64,000 nt of DNA from Steinernema hermaphroditum (lineage: Eukaryota; Nematoda; Chromadorea; Rhabditida; Steinernematidae), in contig CM059625.1 of NCBI GenBank assembly GCA_030435675.1, positions 12,090,001 to 12,154,000 on the forward strand. The letters run 5' to 3'. Below the pieces are notes generated by a model. It was not told the origin of the DNA. It was given only the letters and a program-made list of their open reading frames with translations, and searched no databases. Numbering within the stretch: the stretch's first letter is position 1; the number at the start of each line of letters is the position of its first letter. A program made the position numbers and the translations under genes. Of this stretch, positions 39,288 through 49,685 are shown one piece after another.

Positions 39288-39814
39288 GGCTCTGCTAGGG
39301 AATAGTGACCAAAACCGAACTAAATTGACAGAACTGAATTTAGATTGACGAAATGGTATTTATATTGGCAAAAAATAAATTCTACTGACAAAACCCGCTT
39401 AAGTGGGAGAACAGAATCAAAAGCACCTGGATATCTAAAGTTGCGACCGAGTCACAGGCGAGCACCGTATTCATTCTTGTGCATACTTGGCTTAGGCTTG
39501 TGCATTCTCCGGCTTAAGCTCATGCCTATTGATTTTATGCGAGCCCTGTGGTCTTAACAGATTCAAAGGGAAGAATACGATACTCATTGACTACTCAGGT
39601 TTACCGAATGGGTGGCCAAATAAATGTGCGCCCAGATGATAGGCACCGATTTAGACCACTGAAATTTGGCTCTGTCAGCGAAAACTGTTTCGGTCAGTAA
39701 AAATACAATTCTGTCAATATAAAATTAGTTCTGTCAATTCAAATGCCATTTTGTCAAGATAAATTCAGTTCTGCCATTTTAGTCTGGTTTTGGTCACTTT
39801 TCCCTAACAGAGCC
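39288..39814. mobile_element. Non-autonomous DNA transposon (MITE), hAT-like target site
   Basis: A 527-bp element with long imperfect terminal inverted repeats of at least 80 bp. Both ends start GGCTCTG[C/T]TAGGGAA and continue AGTGACCAAAACC, then a shared GCAGAACTGAATTT-like block. Flanks are GAAAGTTT (39280-39287) and GTAAGTTT (39815-39822), 7 of 8 identical, as for an 8-bp hAT-type target duplication. The motif TTGACAGAA recurs several times inside. It encodes no protein. It lies between the two plus-strand UGT genes. Confidence 0.8.
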
Positions 39815-40020
39815 GTAAGTTTTTGATTAAGCACCAATGGCAGTCATCACCTCGGATCTACCCGTCAGCTTCACGTTTACGACCGACGATTTCTTCTAGC
39901 GAAGTGGTAGTAACATGTGTTCAGTCTGTGCTTGATCATCCCTTTATAAACGGGTTCCCTTAACTCAGTTTTGCTCACAAATTACCAGCCACCATTTGAT
40001 TCAGGCCATTTGTCGCCGAA

Positions 40021-42125
40021 ATGCGGTGGAAGACCGCAGTTCTTTTCCTGTTACTCTTTCTTTTCGACGTTTGTTTTACCTACAAGATTCTGATCTATTG
40101 CCCGAAAAATGGTAGAAGTCAAGTTATCTACTTAGGCCAGCTGGCAGATATTCTTATCGACGCCGGTCATGATGTGGTAAGCAAAAATATCCGTTGCATT
40201 AAAACTTGAAACTAAGCGCTTATTAGACTGTTCTTCAAGTTGAAATGGATACCGATATCAAAATGAACGCCACAAACCGAGCCAAGATGATCTCAATTCC
40301 TGCGGCTCTCAAAGTGAAAGCGTTCTTCAGCGATAATTCATTTGCTAGCGTATGGACCATGGACGTCAGCAATCCTCTCGCGCAAAATGCGGTTTGTTTT
40401 TATTGAACTCCCGCCTTTTGGATCCCTTCGTTCAGTTTCAAGCATATGCGTTGATGATGGCCGACCAGTGCGAATACACAGCAACATTCCAGTCCGTATT
40501 CGACGAGATACGGACCCAAAATTTTGACCTCTTGGTGCACGAGCTATTCGACTATTGCCAGTTAGGTAAGTGAACGATTAAAATTGTTGCTCAAAGAAAA
40601 AAAATTCTGGAGGTATGGGGATTCGAACCCCAGCCCTCTCGCATGCTAAGCGAGCGCTCTACCCCTGAGCTATACCCCCACATAGCTGTGCTCTCTTGAC
40701 TTTACCCATCAGCCACCTAATATTTCAGGTTTTATGGAAACTGTTGGAATCACGAAACACATTGCTCTTCAGAGCAACATTCTGACGGAAGGTGTTAGTG
40801 AAGTGATTGGAGTTCCGCTTATTCCATCCGTTGTTCCCAGTTCTTTCGCCACCAGGGGAAACAAAATGTCCCTTTTGGAAAGGATTGTCAATGCAATTCA
40901 AAGCGAAGTAAGCAAAAAATTCATAAGTGCAAGCTGGGAGGTCGAAGAAAGGATGTACCGAAAGAAGTTGGGCAGTGCTTTCACGTCGTTCCAGGTAATT
41001 CATTTAACAACGATTATACAGCTAGAGTTCGTTTCATAAAGTGATTCCATATATTCAGAAGATATTTTTGACCCATAGGGCTGGGTTCAACGATGCTCAT
41101 CTTCAATGTGACAAATCAAAGAATTCCATTATTTCAGGACATCGTAAACCAAGCCACTTTCATAGTCACCAACTCCGATCCTTTTCTTGACTTTCCACAT
41201 CCGATCATATCAAAAGTTGTCGAATTGGGGGGCATTGGTGTCACACAACCAGAGGTCCTATCACAGGTATGCCACATATCCACATGATTGTATTCATTCG
41301 AAGGAATAGAAATGGAAAGAAGTGCTAGAAAGACGCGAGAAAGCAGTACTCATTTCGTTTGGCTCCAATGCTAAGAGCTGCACGTTGCCAAAGCATTTCA
41401 AGACGGCCATTGCGGAGACATTAAGGAGCTTCCCGGACGTGACGTTTATTTGGAAGTACGAAAAAAACGACACCGAATTCCTGCATGGAATCGGCAACGT
41501 GTACACCAGCAAATGGGTGCCACAAAATGACCTCTTGAGTAAGATATAATTAAGCATAGAGATAGAAGGGTGCACACTTTCAGATCACCCGAATTTGAAA
41601 CTCTTTGTCTCGCACGGAGGAATGAATTCGATTCTCGAAGCATGCCATCGAGGCGTTCCTGTGGTCGGGGTGCCGCTTTTCGCCGATCAAATGCGAAATG
41701 TCAAGATGGTTGAGGCCCATGGGTCTGGCACTCACTTTGACAGGTTTGATCTACAGGATCATGCAAAGCTGACGAGTACAATCCAGAAAGTGCTCTATGA
41801 CACGAGGTAAGTTCACAGTTTGTTGCAGTTTGAAACTTCGATCTGAAGCTATGAGAAGAACGCTAAGCGGCTCGCTGCCATCCTCAGGAACCGTCCAATC
41901 GACCTGAAACACAGCTTTGTGCGTCACGTCGAGTTCGCCGCGGAATTTGGGCAGATTCCGACCATGACGCCAATCTCTCCTCAGATGGGTTTTATGGCTT
42001 ATTTCATGCTCGACGCCGCCCTTTTGTTCTTGGGTGTCCTTGTTACTGTGGCCGCCTTGATATTTCTCATCTGTAGAAAACTTTACACAAAGGTGTGCAG
42101 TGGGAAAAAGGAAAAGTTAAGCTAA
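40021..42125 (+). CDS. UDP-glycosyltransferase (UGT) 2, tandem plus-strand pair
   Basis: Eight exons with the same intron positions as UGT 1; about 520 residues. Signal peptide MRWKTAVLFLLLFLFDVCFT, then YKILIYCPKNGRSQVIYLG with Gln at the presumed catalytic His site. The middle has HELFDYCQL, SDPFLDFPHP and VLISFGSNAKS; the sugar-donor site has [28 protein letters not shown] and PLFADQMRNVKM. The anchor (MLDAALLFLGVLVTVAALIF) ends in a short Lys-rich tail (KKEKLS). The intron after FDYCQL holds a tRNA gene on the opposite strand. A TATA-like TTTATAAAC sits about 75 nt upstream. It is a close tandem duplicate of UGT 1 with a MITE between them. Substrate unknown. Confidence 0.93.
40608..40679 (-). 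tRNA. tRNA-Ala (AGC)
   Basis: 72 nt, antisense within an intron of UGT 2. The acceptor stem pairs GGGGGTA with TACCTCC and includes a G3-U70 wobble, the alanine identity element. Internal promoter boxes are TAGCTCAGGGG (A) and GGTTCGAATCC (B). The anticodon loop CTTAGCATG reads AGC. There is no intron. Confidence 0.96.
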
Positions 42126-42325
42126 GATTTCATATCTGGACAACAAATAGTGTATTTCGGCTCATTTTCTGTTCTTGCTATAGTCTGCAATACGAAGACT
42201 GCAGTCAAAACAGAGTGTAACATCCCTCGAAAGCAACAAACCTTGGTAAAACACGTGTATGATAAATGTTTAATTTGAAATGTGTGTTATGTACATGGAG
42301 CACTCATAAAAGAGAGTTCTATATG

Positions 42326-43500
42326 TCATTTCGTTTTCTGGCTCTCAGGATTGAGAGCTTTGAGAGGAACAAGTGAAAGAGTCATGAAATGACGTTCGTA
42401 TGCTTTGGTGTTGCGGAACTGAGCGTCCGTTCCGTGGAGTCTGTCGAGGATTCCAAGAACTCCGAAGCAGTTGTTGAACCTATAAGTTCCTTTAACTCTT
42501 GGTGTCGGCAAGGAAACTAACGCATAGTGATGATAGTCGTGCGCCTCAGGACTGGGAAGGAACGGGAAGTGGTAGCCACAGTGGGAGATAGTGGTGGAGA
42601 AAATGGCCAAAGCGTACCACAGCCAGCAGACGGCGATGTGGGATCCACAGAGAATGGGTCCTGAGTTCGAGGTGATAAAGACAAAATGAGAATGCAATTT
42701 TACCTGTGACCACAGGAAGTAAGTTAGATAGGAGGTGCTCCACGGGATGAGCGTAAATGGATACAATTCCTGAAAGGTAGTTAGTGATATAAGCACTTGT
42801 TTGCCAGCTCTACCGATGGGAGAGGTCCACTCGTGATGCACCTTGTGGATGTGCTTGTAAATCTTCGGGTGATGGAATAGTCGGTGACTGTAGTAGAACA
42901 TCAGTTCCTCTATGAGAACGCAAACGCCGATGTGGAGGACGACCTCTTGGAAAGTAGGAAGTTCTCTTCCGAGACTTGCGCCTCTCCATAATGCTAGCTT
43001 ATAGGTGAGATAGATGACAGGAGGAGTGAGTACAATCTGGTTGAAAAGTACGCGCTGTACAGCTTTCATGAACCGCTTGGTTTCCATCTAGAGCATAACT
43101 GTCGAAATGAATGATAGGATTCTGCTAACCCTTTGAGTGTCCTGAATTTTGAACTTTAAGGCCCATTTCGGTTCGAGAAAGTCGATGAAGATGAAGGCAA
43201 GGTTGAAAATCCAAAAGAGGCTGTTGTGAACGATGAAAGATCCCCAGAAGGAGATCTGCCATTCTGACTCGAAGCAGTCGTACAGCAGGTCCCACAGATA
43301 CTGCCAAAGAGTTCGTGATCCGTTCCAGAAACGCTTGAATTGCCTGAAGTTCCGGCATAAGGACATGCGCAGACAATTTGCACTTGAATTTTATCTAAAT
43401 TAAGTACTCTAGGCCATTACCAAGTGAGGACGTCGAGACTGCTTCCTGCAGCAGCGCAACCAATGAAGGCGACGAGCAAAAAGAGCGTAATCTTTTGCAT
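42326..43500 (-). CDS. Fatty acid hydroxylase superfamily protein (FAXDC2-like)
   Basis: Six exons, about 315 residues. A membrane di-iron oxygenase of the sterol desaturase/fatty acid hydroxylase family. Exon 1 (start 43500) encodes a hydrophobic leader MQKITLFLLVAFIGCAAAG and joins by phase at LTW to QFKRFWNGSRTLWQYLWD. The His motifs are in order: HRLFHH, HKVHHEW, then SHCGYHFPFLPSPEAHDYHH, followed by FNNCFGVLGILDRLHGTD, which is characteristic of FAXDC2. The HPVEHLLSNLLPVVTGP block also fits. Hydrophobic segments lie before and between the His motifs. An internal ATG at 43366 would drop the leader; the 43500 start is preferred because it splices in frame. It lies between the two inverted UGT pairs, tail-to-tail with UGT 2. 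Substrate is unknown; a sterol or lipid is expected. Confidence 0.9.
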
Positions 43501-44744
43501 CTCCAAGACGTATGAGGGGATGCAAAAACAGGCACAGATGCAAGCGATCGTTTCGACTTTTAATGCTGGGAGAACACATGGTTGGCTGACAGTCAAAGTG
43601 GTCGGCCAGCCCCCTCCAGTCTGCCTGCTCGACCAAACTACACTATTATTGTCTTTGTTGGGGAGCAGCCGAGGATGAGCACATGTTCGCGATCAGGTGG
43701 AAGGAAAACAGTTTATTTACGGCTTGCGTGGGCATACTTTGACCGTTACGAACCTACTTCTACAGTCTGCTTTGGTAAAACCTGCACATAACTTTGATAG
43801 GAGATGTAGCGTTTTGGCGGTGCAGCACGACATCATTTGCGCTACACTACACAAAAGTGATTTTTCAACTTGTTTTTCACGTTCCACTGATAACGCGTGT
43901 GGTGACGAATTACATAAACTACGGTATAGCTAAAATCATAAAGTTGTTCCTAAAAATAGTAGAACTCCAACAAGAAACAGCTAAGGAAGTGCTGACAAAA
44001 AAATAGGGTTTCAAGTTTCACGGACGCTATTCTAAGTTTCTGCGCAGAAATATGGCACGGTTCAGAAATTATTTCCATATTTCCATCACCAACTATCTCG
44101 AAAACGACAAAATCTATCAACGAGCAGCAGGTTTCAATGATTTTCAGGAAATCTTATCGACCTGAGCTGACACTATAAACACTATAAATATACACACTAT
44201 AAACAAAAAATCCACTATAAAGACGTTTTGCTTGATTTTCTTGTGTGATCTGAATTTTTGTCTACGCCTTGATAGTACTGTGAAGACGTTAACAAAGTTT
44301 CGTAATAAGCATAAAGCCAACAGCTGTTTGAGGTCTGCTTTGATTGCCTTCTTCTTCACGTCGCGCATAACAAACTACGTTTATACCTCGTTTTTGTTTG
44401 TCAGGGTTCTTTGCAAAAGAAGATGGACCAACTTGGTTCCGACAAAATTCGTTGTATAATCCCGCTCACGATTTGATCGAATGCTTTCTTTTCGCTACAC
44501 TACAAACCCTTTGAGCAAAAACCACGCGTGGGATGATCGGTTTCCTAACCTTCCAATGAACACCCTTATCGCTGTCTGCTGCTATCTGCAGGTCGTCGAA
44601 CTCGTCTGAAAAAACAATAGACAATTTGCATTCTGGAATACACATAGATAGTATTTCTGTCCCAAATGAGAATTACGTGAAAAAAGCAATGAAAGCGCCA
44701 TCAGGTCATCAAGAAACACATGTAGTCCTTTCCGCGGAATGTTG
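43501..44744. other. Intergenic, no gene recognised
   Basis: AT-rich. Contains four copies of CACTATAAA at 44171-44221. No gene or RNA signal seen. Confidence 0.5.
44171..44221 (+). repeat. Clustered CACTATAAA motif, four copies
   Basis: Four CACTATAAA units in 51 bp, the first two directly adjacent and the others separated by 5-9 bases. Confidence 0.75.
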
Positions 44745-45390
44745 CGAATTTCATATCGTTCCAGACAGAAGTAGAAGTTGAGGTAATAACTCTAGAGCCA
44801 CCGCTTTAGCTAAAACACAAGGAAATTCTTTGAAACTGTGCGAAAATGACACTACTTACACGCCTAGAGCACTCAGCGGCTTCGACTTAATCAGATGGCC
44901 ATTCCAGACAGTCTCATAGTGCAATTGCCCTACTCTGCCTTCTCTGACCAGACACTGAGATGCCGTTGCGGCGAGATAGTCTCGAATTGGTGGTATAGCC
45001 AGATTTTGGCCGTTCAGATAAGGCTAAATTTTTGGAACAACAACTGCTCGGAACCGGAGTTGCTATTGCAAACCGATGAATTTTTGGAACGTTCGGTCGC
45101 AAGACCGAACAAATAATCACCGCTTTCCCTGGAGTTGAATTGGCAGTCAAAGCCAGCTCAACAAGCTGTGAGATCAACATGCCTACATCCGAAACGGTGT
45201 GGTTAAGCATGACTCCATTGGATATATCGTTTGTAATGCGGATCAGTCAGTCCGAGAAGAAAGTACCCGCAGATATTTATGACATAAGTAGTAAAAAGAT
45301 CCATAAATATAACAAATATGTGCATGCGAACTTCTAACTTCATAAAGCTACGTAGATCTTACATATCGAAGCGACGACAGTTCCAATACG
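44745..45390 (+). repeat. Dispersed repeat family, copy A (uninterrupted)
   Basis: About 645 bp nearly identical to copy B (56046-59703, opposite strand), and partly similar to copy C (55680-56045, opposite strand). Shared landmarks: CTTTAGCTAAAACACAAGG, two AATTTTTGGAAC motifs (45027-45038 and 45079-45090) and a palindrome at 45091-45110. Frames of 73 codons (44895-45116) and about 65 codons (45140-45337) are conserved between A and B, but neither has a motif I recognise. A has the uninterrupted form of the site where the LINE entered copy B. It may be a decayed gene family or a small-RNA-bearing repeat. Confidence 0.8.
45091..45110. repeat. 20-bp palindrome next to Sm-like motif, copy A
   Basis: GTTCGGTC-GCAA-GACCGAAC, perfect 8-bp stem, directly after AATTTTTGGAAC. 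Confidence 0.85.
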
Positions 45391-45539
45391 GCACCTGAAA
45401 ACACGAATAATGAAGAATATGCATTAAAATCCGAAATAAAACCGATGGGTATGTTCTTCTAAATACATTATCCAAACTACAAACCAATCAACAAAGATAT
45501 CTCATCATTACCGACTCAAGCCATTCATAGTTCGGTACC

Positions 45540-45752
45540 GATGATTCCAACTTGAACTTGATCGCAAAGTCTAACTGGAGAACGAATTTCTCGTAAACCT
45601 GCTATTTGTCCTTCGCTAAGTCTTCGTGACACCACAGTTTTATTTCCGCCATTTGGTCGACATCTTCAGCGGAAACCCTCTGCTTTGGATCCAAGTTTAG
45701 AAAATCCTTGCTTATGAAGCGCTTAATTTCCTCACTGTCCGACTTCAGTAGG
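45540..45752 (-). pseudogene. Decayed coding fragment, possibly FTH/F-box-type
   Basis: Minus-strand frame of about 70 codons including SDSEEIKRFISKDFLNLDP and VSAEDVDQMAEIKLW, with an in-frame stop (45602-45604) after LAKDK and continued coding-like sequence (QVYEKFVLQLDFAIKFKLES). The pattern recalls the FTH domain of nematode F-box proteins, but this is a weak resemblance. No intact flanking exons found. Confidence 0.3.
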
Positions 45753-46064
45753 CGAATGCCGCTTCGCGACATTTAAAACCAGGTATTTCTTCAAGATTAG
45801 AAACCAGAAACCCGATGATTGTTGCCATAACCAGGATTTCGAAATGAAGATTAGCCAGAGATCCGTTTTTGTCGATCATAAAAAGGGGTGTTTTGACGGT
45901 CGAAAGAGGGCGCGGAAAGTGCGGCGTCCTCAAGTCGAAAAGATGCCGCCAGCTACCGTATATCGCTGTCCGCACCCACCTGCCATCGGATGAATAGGAA
46001 TCGTTGTCCCCAAAGAAGCCACTGTTCTCTTTTGCGCGCTATTGTAATATATCCCGCGAATAAA

Positions 46065-46086
46065 GGTTTAATTACCCAAGTTTGAG
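46065..46086 (+). ncRNA. Exact spliced leader SL1 sequence (SL RNA gene or relic)
   Basis: All 22 bases equal the nematode SL1 leader (GGTTTAATTACCC then AAGTTTGAG). The next bases are GTTTTA, so a GT donor follows, but the canonical GTAAAC is absent. No Sm site lies at the usual ~40 nt downstream; the first is at 46367. It may be a disrupted SL1 RNA gene or a genomic copy of a trans-spliced transcript. Confidence 0.6.
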
Positions 46087-46366
46087 GTTTTACCACATCG
46101 CAACCGATTACTATTCACTCATCTAACCAGTAAAGAGCATGAAGATGTACCAGATGTAAGTGCAATATATTTCTGTACGCGCCCTAAAGCCGACCTCCCA
46201 ATAAATGGACAAAACAAAAACACACTATCCTTGACGGCATAAATTCCGTTTCGTGCAGTTCTGTAGAATTTGCATGCGACCTAACCCATTGAAGACTCAA
46301 CAGTGGACAAACGAATCCATCTTAGAAAATTCTTTCAAGAGATATCAAATAAAACAACCGAGTGGA

Positions 46367-46408
46367 AATTTTGGAACGTTCTCACAATCCACTTTTAGAA
46401 GGATTGTG
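46367..46408 (+). ncRNA. Sm-type site with 3' hairpin, SL/SmY RNA-like 3' end
   Basis: AAATTTTGGAACGT is the same as the Sm region I recall for C. elegans SL1 RNA. It is followed by a perfect 8-bp stem, CACAATCC (46383-46390) with GGATTGTG (46401-46408), around a 10-nt loop. A Sm site followed by a terminal hairpin is the layout of spliced leader and SmY RNAs. The 5' part of such an RNA is not recognised. Confidence 0.4.
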
Positions 46409-46838
46409 GCAAACGGTGGCCGTGACCACCGATGTGTGTGGCCGCATTGGGGTAAACGGCCGCCGTACCGAGATTTCGAGACTCGAAAAGTTTTGAGATC
46501 TGAGATGCGGGGAACTTACGATCGAAATCCATGAATCCTTCAACGTTCACTGAGGCTGTATTTTTATGATTATGTTCCACGATTATGTTCCGGGTATATA
46601 ATAAGTTCTTCATTATTCTCAACTCCATAAAACGGAAATGTTGCCCATCGGGCTCGCCTAAAATCCATAGGCATGAGCTTGAACTGAAACCTAAGCCAAG
46701 CCTGGATGGCAGGCCTCATCATCCAAAGTGGATGTAACGTTAATATCAAATTGCGATCGTGCTTTCGCAATTTCGGAAAATAATTTTTGAACTAGGACTA
46801 AGTAAAGTACAACCTTCATACTTTTTTATTACCAGCGT

Positions 46839-48850
46839 CTAATCAGATTTGGCTTTTGAAGGAAGCTTACTGAGGCAGAGGCGAATTACTTTCCGTATCA
46901 CAATAAAGCAAACGATAAGCGTTAAAAGGGTAACAACTGCGGCAACAGCGATGATGTCAAGGAGGAAATACTGAATGAAGCTAAGTTCCACACTCGCGGG
47001 TTTCATGTTCGGAAGACGTCCAAACCGAGCGACAAACTCTATGTGCTTTACGAGATTCTCTCGATGTGAAATCGGTCGGTTGGACATCATTTCTGCGAGG
47101 CGCTTCGCCTTCTTTGCGTATTCCTCGTTCTCCAAGACATTCCGAAGCTTTCTCGAAAATCCGTCAGCGTCATACAAAAGCGATTTGTCGGCTTCTTCGC
47201 CGATTTCAGCTCGAACGATCATCTTCGCGTTTCTCATCTGGTCTCCAAAGAGGGGAATCGAAAGGAGAGGAATTCCTCGGTTCGCCGCCTCTAGGATGCT
47301 GTTCATTCCCGCATGAGTAACGAACATCGTCAAGTTTTTGTGATCTAAAAGTAACATCGAAAAGTGTGGTGGAAAGCCTTCTTCCTACTTAGAAGGTCGT
47401 TTTGAGGAACCCACTTGATGATAACTACATTTGGGGCGTCTTCGGCCAGATTGTCTTCGGGCCTCTCGTATTTCCAAATGAAGGTGACCTATCAGGTGAG
47501 TGAGAAACCTCATCGAGAAAATTGTCGCCTACCTCGGGGAAGCGTTTGAAGCATTCGATTAGAGTTTTCTTCATCTTCTCAGGCATCCACTGACTCTGAG
47601 TGATCGATCCGAACGACACCAAAACGGTCTTTTCTCTACGGGAAAGAATTTCTTCCCATTCCTGGGTAAGCAAGATTTTATGCATACATATTGTGTGCGA
47701 AGCATTCCTACCTCAGTAAGTGGTTTCGGTTTGGGCACACTGACTCCGCCAATATTGATCACTTTGTCCAGGGTCGGTCTAGGGAAGTCGAGGAGCGGAT
47801 CGGAGTTCGTGATGATCAAAGAACAATCGCCCATTTCTTCCTGAGTGCATTCTAAATTTCCTCACTCTTTTTGGCTATGTACCATAATGTTTGTGTATCC
47901 TTCGCCGTATTTGCTGTCAACAACTGATTGATGCACGTTAACCATTCCACCTAGCCACCAGTGAACCACTCCAAAACCTAGAACGTTCTTGATTCTCTCG
48001 AAGAAAGTCATTCTGTCTGTTAAGCCGCTAAAGGAACCTCAATAGCTACATTATTTTGCGCTCCGACTATCGTGGAGTACTTGGAATTGTGCTTGGTGGA
48101 ACGGGAACGCCCACGGAGTAGGAAACTGTTTCAAGGAGGAATGTAGCAGAGGCAATAACGTGAGCTTTAATCCGCAGTGCCTTGTAGGTCCCAATGAAGC
48201 ATGGGTCGAATGCCTCGCTGATGACAACATCGAACTTTTCGCTTTCAATCCACCGAAGTAACTCTGTTTTCGAGAGCATCTCTAAAATCAACAGTAGATG
48301 CTACCGTTTGCGATGGCATATGTAGTCGAACAAACTTGTAGATTTGCTCTGATTTAAAGTAGGGAGCGAAAATTTTGCGCAATGAAAGCCTACCTTCGCA
48401 AAGCATTTTTCCATAGACTTCTTGATCTTTGAATGCCTAAAAACACAATAAATAGCTGCAGAGAAGCGCATAAAGCCACTACCTTCAGCTGTAGCAAGGG
48501 ATTCTGGGCATCTGTCGACCAGAATATCTTAACTATCTCTTGTAAGTCAATTATTTTTTTGATTTTTTCGTCAATGTCAACGATGACCACTTTGGCAAGT
48601 TTTGTTCCATTGGTGCGAACAGCAGGCTGAGTTTCTGGTGCCAGCACTGTCTAAAGTAATTATACCTCTCAATATGTAAGTCACCAAACGGAATCCTAAC
48701 CACATCGTTTCCGGCTTCAACGAGAATGTCGGCAATTTTCCCGAGGAAGTTGACATGACTATGGCCAATCTTTGGCGAATAAACAAGAATTTTATAGGCA
48801 TGGCCGACAGCCAGCATGAGAAGAAGCGTGCCCAGAGCCCGTCGCAACAT
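46839..48850 (-). CDS. UDP-glycosyltransferase (UGT) 3, minus-strand pair
   Basis: About nine exons, near 525 residues. Start at 48850: [20 protein letters not shown] is the signal peptide, then [17 protein letters not shown] with the expected catalytic His. Further blocks: [30 protein letters not shown] segment, [36 protein letters not shown] and WVPQNDLL. The signature region reads [19 protein letters not shown] with [12 protein letters not shown], so the usual HGG is HAG. The anchor is [20 protein letters not shown], with a Lys-rich end (SKAKSD). Intron positions match UGT 1 and 2, including the split after LL before NHKNL. A TATA box lies about 50 nt upstream. Substrate unknown. Confidence 0.92.
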
Positions 48851-48895
48851 TGTCAATCACGTAGGCGAAGTGACCACGGGCCAATCCTTGAACTG

Positions 48896-48903
48896 CTTTT
48901 ATA
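48896..48903 (-). promoter_or_regulatory. TATA box of UGT 3
   Basis: TATAAAAG on the minus strand, about 46-53 nt upstream of the start codon. Confidence 0.5.
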
Positions 48904-49685
48904 CGAGAACCCGTAGTACGTTCCCTTATCAACTGAAACACAAAGTACGAAGCCGTAGACACTAAGCACTGAAAAATGGACCTATCACGTTAGGACACGG
49001 GAAAGACACAAAATTAATTTGGACGGATCAACACATCATGCTTGCAAAGTCGTCAGCGATATCCCCATCTACACACACTCATTTCTACAGTGACTGCTCA
49101 TTACATTTGTTAACGTGACATTATTGATTTTTTTCGTGATTTTATACCAGAGGGATAACAGTTCGTAAAGGACTAGACTTTTATGTAGATTTTTATTGTA
49201 CAGCATGAACTCTAACGCTGTTTATGCCTTCGATATCCGGGTGAAAAGACCCAAGAAAACCAGTCCATACAACAACCTACCATCTATTCGTATAGTCCGC
49301 CTACGGGGACCGTATATTGCAACTTAGGGTGTTTTGATCTTTGACTACAGATCAGGTCAATTGGTCAAACTCTTTCTGCATGGGAAAACCTCATGCTTAG
49401 GTCACGTATAGGCCTCCTACGGGGACGAATTACACTTTAAACTCTTATCGCGAGGAAGCTAAACCTTAGAGATGTGATCTGCATCACAATCGACACAAGA
49501 ACACACGGACACCGTGTTCACCAAAAAGTTAATCGTGAAAGATCGTTCTAAGGCGATTTTGTGGAAAGAAATTGCGCAATTTTCTCTTGCGTTGCGCAAC
49601 CGCTAGTTCTTATCGGTCATAACACGAAACAAAACACAAATACAATTTATGAAAACCCGCAAAAAACATTGAACATAAAGCTTAC
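48904..49685. other. Intergenic between UGT 3 and UGT 4, with direct repeat
   Basis: Contains a 22-bp direct repeat at 49299-49320 and 49405-49426: CGTATAG, four variable bases, CCTACGGGGAC. A short hairpin ACACGGACACCGTGT lies near 49513. No gene. Confidence 0.6.
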
